Made by a program: the position numbers and the translations under genes. The notes beneath the pieces were generated by a model. It was not told the DNA's origin. It saw nothing but the letters and a program-made list of their open reading frames with translations, and searched no databases. Positions 1 through 5,841 of a DNA stretch of 5,851 nucleotides are shown piece by piece. This stretch comes from Bifidobacteriaceae bacterium (GTDB taxonomy: Bacteria; Actinomycetota; Actinomycetes; Actinomycetales; WQXJ01). Each line of letters starts with the position of its first letter. Position 1 is the stretch's first letter. Location: assembly GCA_031258055.1 (NCBI GenBank), contig JAIRNM010000335.1, forward strand, positions 1 through 5,851. The letters are read 5' to 3'.

Positions 1-1260
1 CGAGACGCTCCGGGCGCTGAACAGAGCGACGGCTGCCGCCACTACGGCGGCGGTGAGCATAGCGGCGAAACCGAACTGGTAACCGGCCCGGTCGATCAAC
101 TGACCGGCCAGCGATGAACCGATCGACACACCTACACCGACCGATGTGCCAACCCAGGCCAAGCCCTCAGTCAAGCGGTGGCTGGGCACCAGTGATTGCA
201 TCAAGGCGTTGAGGTTGACCATAGTGGGAGCGATCATCAGCCCGGCGGCGAAACCAGCAATGGATAAGAACAACGGATTCGAGGCGAACAAGACCATCAC
301 CGCGGCCAGCGCCAAGAAGCCTAGTCCGACCACCCAACGCCGCGCTACCGAACTGACCCAGTTGCGAGAGCCGTAGGCCAGGCCGCCCAGAGCTGAACCG
401 AGTGCGAACACTCCCAACACCGTTCCCGAGAGCGCTTTGACTCCCCAGGCATCGGTGGCTGCCACCACGCTGACGTCGCAAGCCCCGAACACCATGCCTA
501 TCAGCATTGTTACCACCGCCACTGGCGCCACCCCGGCCATCGCCAGGATCAGTCCGCCGCTAGGCGGCGGCGCTTCACCGGAGCGCGTGTCGGCGTTCGC
601 CTCGCCCACGGAGTCTGCTGGCAGGAGCTGGCCTGGCCGCTTAGCTTGCTTGGGTCGCTTGGGCCTTGAGGCGGGCGGTTCCGTTGCCCGTAACGAATAG
701 AACCAAAGCGACCCGATCACGCTCAGAATGATCGGCGCGACCAGTCCAGCGCTTGGCGCCACCTGGGTGGCCAAGATCGTAGCCGCGACTGGTCCTACCA
801 CGAAAGACAGTTCGTCCAGAGTCGCTTCAAGGGAAAAAGCGGTGTGAAGCTGACGGGGGCTAGTCACTACCAGGTTCCAACGCGCCCGCACCAGAGCCCC
901 GGGCGCGCCGCCAGCGGCGCCAGAAATAGCTGCGGGCGCGAACAGCGTCCAGGCCGGCAGCCGCATGGTCCCGAACACAACTAGGACGGCCAACGCGCCA
1001 GCCGAAACGAAAACGGCCGGCAACATCACCCGGCGCTGCCCGTAGCGGTCCACTAGGTTGGATAAGAAGGCCGTGCCGAAGGCCCAGGCGATAACATTCG
1101 CGGCCGAGATTCCGCCCGCCAGGTCATAGCGGTGATAGATTTCCGAGACCATCATGACGATCCCAATCCCCATCATCGCCCCGCCCGCGCGCGCCAATAG
1201 CCCGGCGCCGCAAAAAGCGGCGGCACCAGGTATTTTAAGCAACTCTAAATACGGGCGCAC
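1..1260 (-). CDS. MFS transporter, C-terminal end cut by window edge
   Basis: This is a polytopic inner-membrane protein of the major facilitator superfamily, probably an exporter; its substrate cannot be read from sequence. The reading frame is open for 420 codons from a GTG at 1260 to base 1 without a stop, so only a short C-terminal piece is missing. Hydrophobic segments cover most of the chain. A motif-A-like loop (G62, then D71-R72-Y-G-Q-R-R77) lies between the presumed TM2 and TM3. A charged, Pro-rich linker at about residues 191-234 separates the two six-helix halves, and a second-half echo (DRAGYQFGF) lies near residues 390-398. GTG 1260 was chosen because MRPYLELLK-like openings are typical of such proteins. 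The frame stays open upstream to a TAG at 1443, with a possible GTG at 1431, but that extension is not hydrophobic and overlaps the intergenic repeat block. It is transcribed divergently from nudC. Confidence 0.9.
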   Translation of the reverse strand, partial: MRPYLELLKIPGAAAFCGAGLLARAGGAMMGIGIVMMVSEIYHRYDLAGGISAANVIAWAFGTAFLSNLVDRYGQRRVMLPAVFVSAGALAVLVVFGTMRLPAWTLFAPAAISGAAGGAPGALVRARWNLVVTSPRQLHTAFSLEATLDELSFVVGPVAATILATQVAPSAGLVAPIILSVIGSLWFYSLRATEPPASRPKRPKQAKRPGQLLPADSVGEANADTRSGEAPPPSGGLILAMAGVAPVAVVTMLIGMVFGACDVSVVAATDAWGVKALSGTVLGVFALGSALGGLAYGSRNWVSSVARRWVVGLGFLALAAVMVLFASNPLFLSIAGFAAGLMIAPTMVNLNALMQSLVPSHRLTEGLAWVGTSVGVGVSIGSSLAGQLIDRAGYQFGFAAMLTAAVVAAAVALFSARSVS

Positions 1261-1446
1261 AAGCTCACAATCATATTCCTTAAAGAACCTGGGACGATGC
1301 CGTGCCGTCGCCCGGCGGCAGGGGGCGCCAGCGTCCGGAACTGGGCGGCTGTCCGAGGCGTCGCAGCCAGCGGTGGATTCCAAAGCCAGCGCTGAAGCGG
1401 AGACTTGATGGTGACGAGCCCTTGGCGACACTAAATTGGACTAGCA
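1261..1446. promoter_or_regulatory. Divergent intergenic region between MFS transporter and nudC
   Basis: This 186-base gap must hold the 5' signals of both divergent genes. Bases 1230-1290 are AT-rich compared with the rest of the window. On the minus strand TATGAT (1275-1270) resembles a -10 box and ends 9 bases before the GTG at 1260, which would give a leaderless or nearly leaderless mRNA. No convincing -35 box is visible at 16-18 bases. An AAGGA at about 1281-1277 is too far from the GTG to be a good ribosome site. On the plus strand no strong promoter stands out before nudC. The 16-base block at 1287-1302, shared with the right-end repeats, lies just upstream of the putative -10 box. 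Promoter assignments are inference. Confidence 0.35.
1287..1302 (-). repeat. 16-base block identical to part of the right-end 130-base repeat
   Basis: Read on the minus strand, CGGCATCGTCCCAGGT is identical to 5600-5615 and 5736-5751 of the two tandem repeats. Further upstream on the same strand (to about 1320) there is weaker, gapped similarity: TGCCG and CCGGGCG in the same order as TGCCG and CCTGGGCG in the repeat. This may be a degenerate copy of the element. It sits 27-42 bases upstream of the MFS start at 1260. Confidence 0.6.
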
Positions 1447-2244
1447 ATGGAACATGTCATCGGAGTGATTCCGGGCTCCGCCCCGCGCCTGCTCATGGCC
1501 GGTCAGCGCCTTGCCCCCGCCGCCGATGTCTTCCCAGACCTTGCGCCAGACCCGGTTGGCGATTCGATTTGGGTGGTGGTGGCACCGAGCGACTTGGCGG
1601 CGCCGAAGGGCGCCAAGTGGGTCGGCGCGCGTGCCGCGTTGCCGGTCTTGCCGCCAACTACGCAGCCAATCGCATTAAGAGCACTGGCGGTAGCGAATTG
1701 GCGCCAGACTTCACGGTTCTGCCCTAACTGCGGCGGTCCGGTTGAGCCCAACCCCGCCCGCGATGGTTATATCTGTCTGCGTGAGGACAGGCCCGTGTTC
1801 CCCCGCACCGACCCTTGCGTTATTACTGCCATCATGGACGGCTCCGAACGGCTCTTGTTGTCCCATGCGGCGAACCATCCAGCGGGGCTTTATACGTTGG
1901 TGGCCGGTTTCGTGGAGGCAGGCGAATCGCTCGAGGCGGCGGTTAAGCGTGAGGCGCTGGAGGAAGTTGGAATTGAGATATCCCAGATGCGGTTTGTGCG
2001 TTCGCAGCCATGGCCGTTCCCTGGCTCGCTGATGGCGTCATTCGCGGCTTTGGCTGTGTCGACCGAAATCGTTGTGGACCAGGACGAGATCACGGACGCG
2101 GCTTGGTTCACCCGCCCGCGCCTGACTAGTCTGCTCGATTCGGGTGCGATCACCTTGCCGCTGGACTATTCGGTGGCTCGGCGCACCATTGAGGCATGGC
2201 GTTCGGGCGCCTTGACCTGGGCGCAGCATGATCTAACTGCTTGA
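1447..2244 (+). CDS. nudC: NAD(+)/NADH diphosphatase, NudC-type Nudix hydrolase
   Basis: The protein (265 aa, close to the usual 255-315) hydrolyses NADH or NAD to NMN(H) and AMP in the cytoplasm; in E. coli this family also removes NAD caps from RNA. Visible signatures are a zinc-ribbon start (C92-P-N-C95), the FPRTDP block (118-123), the full Nudix box from G154 to I176 with metal-binding glutamates E169, E172 and E173, and the NudC-specific SQPWPFPGS motif (186-194) that sets NADH specificity. The zinc ribbon keeps C110, but the fourth ligand position is E113. The ATG at 1447 is the first start after an in-frame TAA at 1432; only a weak GGA (1438-1440) precedes it. The gene is divergent from the MFS gene and ends 3 bases before the convergent ispH stop. 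No terminator hairpin is evident between the two genes. Confidence 0.95.
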   Translation: MEHVIGVIPGSAPRLLMAGQRLAPAADVFPDLAPDPVGDSIWVVVAPSDLAAPKGAKWVGARAALPVLPPTTQPIALRALAVANWRQTSRFCPNCGGPVEPNPARDGYICLREDRPVFPRTDPCVITAIMDGSERLLLSHAANHPAGLYTLVAGFVEAGESLEAAVKREALEEVGIEISQMRFVRSQPWPFPGSLMASFAALAVSTEIVVDQDEITDAAWFTRPRLTSLLDSGAITLPLDYSVARRTIEAWRSGALTWAQHDLTA

Positions 2245-2247
2245 AGG

Positions 2248-3231
2248 CTAAGCGCGGTGGGGGAGCTGGGGGACTGGTTGGCCCGCCCCCGCCAGGTCTT
2301 TGCGCAGGTCACGCGGCAAAGCGAAAGCCAAAGCGGCCGATGCCGCCGTTACTTCCTCCCGCTCATCGAAGCCCAGTTCTGCCAATCGGCGCAGCACCTG
2401 TTCAACCAGCACCTCTGGCACCGACGCGCCGGAGGTCAGACCCACAGTTGCGGCCTCCGCCAACCAAGCGGGGTCGATTTCAGCGGCTGAATCGACCCGA
2501 TAGGCCGCTCCGGCACCGTGTTTGAGCGCCACTTCGACCAACCGTACCGAGTTGGATGAATTGGCGGAGCCCACCACAATCACCACGTCAGACCGGCTGG
2601 CGATTTCTTTGACGGCGCCTTGACGGTTTTGCGTGGCGTAACAGATGTCGTCTGAAGGCGGATCGGTCAGAGCGGCGAATCGTTGCCGCAGCCGACTGAC
2701 CGTAGCTTGGGTCTCATCGACTGACAAAGTGGTTTGGGTGAGCCAGGCGACTTTAGCCGGGTCCGGCACTTCCACCTGGTCGACCGCCGCTGGCGAATCG
2801 ATCACCTGGATCGCCTCTGGCGCCTCACCGGCGGTGCCCTCCACTTCTTCGTGTCCTTGGTGGCCAATCAGGACTATCGAATAGCCACGGCCCACGAATT
2901 TGCCCACTTCGCGGTGGACTTTAGTGACCAGCGGGCAAGTCGCGTCGATCACCAGCAGGTCACGGGCTTGGGCTTGTTCCCGGACCGTCGGCGAGACACC
3001 ATGGGCGGAGAAAACTACTCGCGCACCGCGCGGCACTTGGTCCAGTTCGGCTACGAACACAGCCCCGCGTCCGGCCAGGCGGTCCACCACGTGCTTGTTG
3101 TGAACAATCTCCTTGCGCACATAAAGCGGCGCGCCATAAAGGTCCAGCGCCCGCTCAACGGTTTCAACCGCCCGGTCCACACCCGCGCAGTACCCCCTTG
3201 GCGCCGCCAGCAGCACCTTCCTGCCCGGCAC
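2248..3231 (-). CDS. ispH: 4-hydroxy-3-methylbut-2-enyl diphosphate reductase
   Basis: IspH (LytB) reduces HMBPP to IPP and DMAPP, the last step of the MEP isoprenoid pathway, using a [4Fe-4S] cluster in the cytoplasm. The protein is 327 aa. The three cluster cysteines are present: C15 (APRGYCAG), C99 ([11 protein letters not shown]) and C197 ([11 protein letters not shown]). H44 (EIVHNKHVV), H127 and catalytic E129 ([11 protein letters not shown]), the [10 protein letters not shown] block and S225-S226-N227 (GSANSSNS) match substrate-binding positions of the family. GTG 3231 is preferred because it gives the normal short lead into the APRGYCAG motif; GTG 3216 is an alternative. The GTG shares one base with the TAG of the upstream SRPBCC gene, and a purine-rich GGGAAAGA lies about 10 bases upstream, suggesting translational coupling. 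The open frame continues upstream to 3513 but only as antisense-free overlap with the SRPBCC gene, in another frame. Confidence 0.97.
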   Translation of the reverse strand: MPGRKVLLAAPRGYCAGVDRAVETVERALDLYGAPLYVRKEIVHNKHVVDRLAGRGAVFVAELDQVPRGARVVFSAHGVSPTVREQAQARDLLVIDATCPLVTKVHREVGKFVGRGYSIVLIGHQGHEEVEGTAGEAPEAIQVIDSPAAVDQVEVPDPAKVAWLTQTTLSVDETQATVSRLRQRFAALTDPPSDDICYATQNRQGAVKEIASRSDVVIVVGSANSSNSVRLVEVALKHGAGAAYRVDSAAEIDPAWLAEAATVGLTSGASVPEVLVEQVLRRLAELGFDEREEVTAASAALAFALPRDLRKDLAGAGQPVPQLPHRA

Positions 3232-3968
3232 TAAGCCGCGTCTTTCCCAGTTGCCGATGCCGTCGTTTCGGCCTCCCCGCCCGTTCCGCTTGGGCCCGCG
3301 CTGGCCGCACCGTCCAGCGAATGGTCTAGCGTTGCCAACCAGGCATCCTGGGCGCGGCGCCGGATATTTTGAAGCGTGCGGCGGCTCATGAGGAAGCCGA
3401 GCCATTCGACTGCCCGCACGGCTAGGCCCTCCAGGGCCGAACGCCAGGCGTAGCGCTCGCGCACCACCAGGCGCGAACCGGTCGGTCCTTCTGGTTCCAG
3501 GATAAAGGCCCAAGAGTAATCCAGTTCGGTCGGGAAACTATCGGAGTGGTCGGCGGCCAGCACCAGCGCCTTCTCGGGTTCAATGAGAGCGACCCGCAGA
3601 GCGAGCTTTTCCGTGATCCGCACCAGGTCGCCTTGGGCCAGATCTTGCCAATTGGGGTTGATCGATTCGGCGCTGCGGGTTTCCGCCCCCACCAATCGGC
3701 CTAACCAGTCATAGTTGTAAAACCCGCCCCGATCCGATCCCATCTGCACCAGCCAGGGCCAGACGGCGCTAGGCGGAGCCTCAATCCCGATCGCCCGGGT
3801 GGCGCTTAGATCCGGCTGCGGCACCAACTGGTCGCCGGGCAGTGCTCGTTGCTGTTCAGCCTGGGTGGCGCCCCAGCGCCGCTGCCAGCGCAGCGCGCTA
3901 ACGGCACCCACGGCAGCGCCAGCCATCAGCGAATACCAGAGCACAACCTTCGCCTTGCGTTTTGCCAT
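3231..3968 (-). CDS. Membrane-anchored SRPBCC (START/Bet v1-like) family protein
   Basis: A 245-aa protein with a basic N-terminus (MAKRKAK), one hydrophobic segment at about residues 8-26 that probably anchors it in the membrane, and a soluble SRPBCC-like domain from about 57 to 205. The recognisable signature is an alpha/beta start ([20 protein letters not shown], 57-76) followed by a G-R-G-G-F-Y-x-Y-D-W-L-like stretch (here [16 protein letters not shown], 79-94) and later WAFILEP (153-159) and RLVVRERY (166-173). Such domains bind hydrophobic ligands; no ligand or enzymatic role can be read here. The C-terminal tail (about 216-245) is Ala/Gly/Ser/Thr-rich and looks disordered. ATG 3968 is preferred because GGGAGA lies 8 bases upstream, with AGGAG even closer; an in-frame ATG at 4034 falls inside the repeat-derived block and lacks a ribosome site. 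The gene leads into ispH with a one-base overlap. Confidence 0.8.
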   Translation of the reverse strand: MAKRKAKVVLWYSLMAGAAVGAVSALRWQRRWGATQAEQQRALPGDQLVPQPDLSATRAIGIEAPPSAVWPWLVQMGSDRGGFYNYDWLGRLVGAETRSAESINPNWQDLAQGDLVRITEKLALRVALIEPEKALVLAADHSDSFPTELDYSWAFILEPEGPTGSRLVVRERYAWRSALEGLAVRAVEWLGFLMSRRTLQNIRRRAQDAWLATLDHSLDGAASAGPSGTGGEAETTASATGKDAA

Positions 3969-3973
3969 GCTCC

Positions 3974-3984
3974 TAGTCTCCCAC
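3974..3984 (-). promoter_or_regulatory. Ribosome binding site of the SRPBCC gene
   Basis: On the minus strand GGGAGA is followed after 8 bases by ATG at 3968, with a second purine run (AGGAG) one base before the ATG. This supports the 3968 start over the in-frame ATG at 4034. Which of the two purine runs is used is not clear. Confidence 0.55.
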
Positions 3985-4022
3985 TTGCTCGGCCACTGCC
4001 CGGTCCGGCCACTGTATGGCCC

Positions 4023-4037
4023 GGTGGACGGCATCGG
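4023..4037 (-). repeat. 15-base block identical to part of the right-end 130-base repeat
   Basis: On the minus strand CCGATGCCGTCCACC is identical to 5713-5727 in repeat copy 2 (two mismatches with copy 1). It lies 55-69 bases upstream of the SRPBCC start, in gene-sense direction, and immediately before the point where the VapC-like relic begins on the plus strand. No further similarity to the repeat is visible on either side. Confidence 0.55.
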
Positions 4038-4044
4038 ACAACCA

Positions 4045-4209
4045 ATGGGCGGGCGGGCGCAACAAGCTGCCCTATCGGTGCCGGACGGCTATATCGCCGC
4101 GATTGCCGCAGCCCACGGCTACGCTGTGGCCACCAGGGACATGGCGCCCTTCGCCACCGTCGGCGTGAAAACGATCAACCTAGGGTTTGACGAGCACGAA
4201 CCCGCATAG
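4045..4209 (+). pseudogene. C-terminal relic of a VapC/FitB-type PIN-domain toxin
   Basis: The frame encodes about 54 residues that match the C-terminal third of actinobacterial VapC/FitB toxins. It contains ALSVPDGYIAAIAAAHGY, then AVATRDMAPF, and VGVKTIN near the end. The Asp of VPDGYIAA and the Asp of ATRD correspond to conserved acidic positions of the PIN active site. A complete PIN toxin is about 125-145 aa and starts with a conserved Asp in a strand such as LLDTNV; nothing like that is found upstream, where the bases are the 5' region of the oppositely oriented SRPBCC gene. No antitoxin gene and no ribosome site are visible. The fragment ends in TAG 36 bases from the convergent stop of the downstream MFS gene. 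It is most likely a dead remnant left by a deletion; expression of a short peptide cannot be excluded. Confidence 0.75.
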
Positions 4210-4245
4210 GCTGTCTGGCTGAGGCGGTCTAGTCAGTTCGGCTGG

Positions 4246-5526
4246 TTACGGTTCTTGGTGGCTAACACGGTCGGTCTTTACAGAAGGTGGGCGCAGCGCT
4301 GGCGGGGCGCCCACCGCCGCTATTCCGGCCGCGACCACTGCTAGCGCCCCCGTGACTATGAGGACCAGACGCACCGGCGTCTGGTCCGGGCTTAGGTCCA
4401 TCAGTGGGGCGATCGCCACCATCCCGACCGGTCCCGCCAGCAGCATTACGGTCGAGGCAACACCCATTACCTTTCCCAGCGCTTCGGGCGGGCTGTGTTC
4501 CTGGAGGACGGTCATTGAAGTCGTCGTCAGCCAGGGCGCCACTAGCCCGAACGCCGCCCACAAGATGATGTAGGTCCAGACTCCCGGCGCGAGGCCCTGG
4601 GCCAGGGTAAACACGCCCCAGAGCACAGCTCCCACCAGCATCATTGTCATGCGGTTAGACAGACCGCCCCAGGCGGCGAGCACGGCGCCGCCCAGAATCA
4701 TGGCGCCGGAATAGGCGATCTCTACCGCCGCCAGTTGCCAGGGTTCGCCGCCGAACAGTTTGACCACCACGATTGGCGTCAGCATCGCGGCGGGCATGAT
4801 CAGGGTGTAAACGACCAGTCCCAGCCACATGGTCCGGCGCAGGACCGCTACCCGCAGGACCGTCTTGACGCCAGCGCCGATCTCCGCCCAAACATGGCGC
4901 CGCTCTTCCCCGGCGCCGGGTGGCGGTGGGATGGCTAAGCGGGCGAGGATCGTGATTGCGGCCGCCGCCGTGACAACGTCAAGCAACAGAATCCAGCTCA
5001 TCTCCCACCACACCAGCAACACAGCGGCCAAGGCGGGCGCGATCAACAGGCTGGCTGACTGGATGGACGAATTGATCGCGTTGACCCGCAGCAGGTGTTC
5101 CGGCGGCGTGATCTGGGGCAAGATAGCCGCTTCGGCCGGAGTGTGAACGCCAGCCAAAGCTGAGCGCAGTAACAGACAACCGGCCAAGGCGAGCCAAGAG
5201 GCCCAGTCCAGCCAGAAGAGCGCCGCCATGCCAACGGTGATAATGGCGATGGCGGCATCGGCGCCGATCACCAACAGTTTGCGCGAATACCGGTCCGCCC
5301 ACACCCCGCCTGGGAGCGCCACCAGCCCGGTCGGCAGAACCGCTGCCAGAGCGAGCAGGGCGAACCGCACCGCCGAACCAGTTTCCAGGGCGATGTACCA
5401 AATGACGGCGTACCCGACCACCGCCGACCCGAATAGCGAGAGGGTCTGGCCGGCCAGGTATAGGACCACCGTCCGGAGCCAGGGCCGTGCGTCCGTTTTC
5501 GCTGGTGTTTGGGGCCGCGCGCTCAT
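4246..5526 (-). CDS. MFS exporter, DHA3 / macrolide-efflux type
   Basis: A 426-aa polytopic membrane protein of the drug:H+ antiporter-3 branch of the MFS, the group that includes MefA and EntS; the substrate is unknown. Family hallmarks are the TM1 region with GQTLSLFGSAVVGYAVIWY (26-44) followed by LETGSA, the motif-A loop G-G-V-W-A-D-R-Y-S-R-K (73-83), the HTPAEAAILPQITPPEHLLR block (128-147) followed by VNAIN, and LQEHSPPEALGKVMGV (341-356). A Pro/Gly and charged cytoplasmic loop lies at about 199-215, between the two halves. The length is normal. ATG 5526 was chosen: it gives the usual short N-terminus, whereas the in-frame GTG at 5598 would place the start inside the tandem repeat. The ribosome site is weak (AGGGG 13 bases upstream, or TGGGCGG directly before the ATG). 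The stop is TAA at 4246-4248. It appears to be a single-gene unit. Confidence 0.93.
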   Translation of the reverse strand: MSARPQTPAKTDARPWLRTVVLYLAGQTLSLFGSAVVGYAVIWYIALETGSAVRFALLALAAVLPTGLVALPGGVWADRYSRKLLVIGADAAIAIITVGMAALFWLDWASWLALAGCLLLRSALAGVHTPAEAAILPQITPPEHLLRVNAINSSIQSASLLIAPALAAVLLVWWEMSWILLLDVVTAAAAITILARLAIPPPPGAGEERRHVWAEIGAGVKTVLRVAVLRRTMWLGLVVYTLIMPAAMLTPIVVVKLFGGEPWQLAAVEIAYSGAMILGGAVLAAWGGLSNRMTMMLVGAVLWGVFTLAQGLAPGVWTYIILWAAFGLVAPWLTTTSMTVLQEHSPPEALGKVMGVASTVMLLAGPVGMVAIAPLMDLSPDQTPVRLVLIVTGALAVVAAGIAAVGAPPALRPPSVKTDRVSHQEP

Positions 5527-5572
5527 CCGCCCAGGATAGCCCCTGCTGCCACCCGTAACGGCGGGCCCGTTC

Positions 5573-5702
5573 GCCGCCCATGCCGTCCACTTGGGCACGC
5601 GGCATCGTCCCAGGTCAGCGCGCCTAGGCGGTTTTGGGGTGCCTTGCCGGGGTGTGCCTAAGTGCGACCACTGGGGATTTTCGGCCAGTGCTTGGAGTTA
5701 GG
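5573..5702 (+). repeat. Tandem structured repeat, copy 1 (130 bases, period 136)
   Basis: This copy aligns without gaps to copy 2 at an offset of 136, with six mismatches (5579, 5591, 5597, 5630, 5639 and 5644). The right-hand 58 bases (5645-5702) are identical between copies. It contains inverted repeats ATGCCG/CGGCAT and CACTGG/CCAGTG (5669-5674 with 5685-5690, 10-base loop). The larger stems seen in copy 2 are weaker here: A5597 faces C5621, and the outer CCTAA/TTAGG arm is shorter. It starts 47 bases upstream of the MFS exporter start. Confidence 0.9.
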
Positions 5703-5708
5703 ACCCCT

Positions 5709-5838
5709 GCCGCCGATGCCGTCCACCTGGGCGCGCGGCATCGTCCCAGGTCAGCGCGCCTAGGCCGTTTTGGGATGCCATGCCGGGGTGTGCCTAAGTG
5801 CGACCACTGGGGATTTTCGGCCAGTGCTTGGAGTTAGG
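5709..5838 (+). repeat. Tandem structured repeat, copy 2 (130 bases)
   Basis: This second direct copy contains better inverted repeats than copy 1. GATGCCG (5715-5721) pairs with CGGCATC (5736-5742). ACCTGGG (5725-5731) pairs with CCCAGGT (5745-5751). An 11-base stem pairs 5726-5736 with 5754-5764, including one G-T pair. In the right half GTGCCTAA pairs with TTAGGCAC (5790-5797 with 5834-5841, just beyond the repeat end), enclosing CACTGG/CCAGTG (5805-5810 with 5821-5826). The first three pairings overlap or interleave, so not all can form together. No transposase, integrase or CRISPR-like spacing is associated. Confidence 0.9.
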
Positions 5839-5841
5839 CAC
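5790..5841 (+). repeat. Two-part inverted repeat (hairpin) in repeat copy 2
   Basis: The perfect 8-base arms GTGCCTAA and TTAGGCAC enclose a second perfect 6-base stem CACTGG/CCAGTG around the 10-base loop GGATTTTCGG. Between the stems the sides are unpaired. No U-run follows on either strand, so it does not look like a standard intrinsic terminator. It lies in the part of the repeat that is identical between copies, except that copy 1 keeps only 5 bases of the outer arm. Confidence 0.6.

Noticed and set aside
1261..1431. N-terminal extension of the left MFS protein from GTG 1431
   Set aside because: The frame is open, but the added residues are polar, low in hydrophobicity and unlike an MFS N-terminus, and they would run through the repeat-like block and the putative promoter.
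2245..2300. Bidirectional terminator between nudC and ispH
   Set aside because: The genes are 3 bases apart, and I found no convincing hairpin with a U-run in or next to the gap, only G/C runs inside the ispH end.
3252..3263. Further occurrence of the repeat wording GCCGATGCCGTC inside the SRPBCC gene
   Set aside because: The match is only 12 bases, lies in coding sequence, and similar short GATGCCG words recur near 2335 and 5251 as ordinary Asp-Ala or Ala-Ser codons, so chance is a sufficient explanation.
3232..3513. Upstream extension of the ispH frame to 3513
   Set aside because: The added 94 residues are Arg/Gly/Pro-rich and unlike any IspH N-terminus. The same bases encode the SRPBCC C-terminal half in another frame, and the GTG at 3231 gives a normal IspH length.
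4210..4245. Terminator hairpin between the toxin relic and the MFS exporter
   Set aside because: No inverted repeat of useful length is visible in these 36 bases.
5527..5598. Start of the MFS exporter at GTG 5598
   Set aside because: It would add 24 residues encoded partly by the tandem repeat. Residues from ATG 5526 already give the complete first membrane segment and a normal length.
5634..5837. 67-codon plus-strand frame across both repeats
   Set aside because: The two copies are read in different frames because the period is 136 bases; there is no ribosome site and no recognisable protein.
5573..5838. CRISPR array or insertion-sequence ends
   Set aside because: Units of 130 bases separated by 6 bases do not fit CRISPR spacing. 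There is no transposase or cas gene and no flanking target-site duplication.
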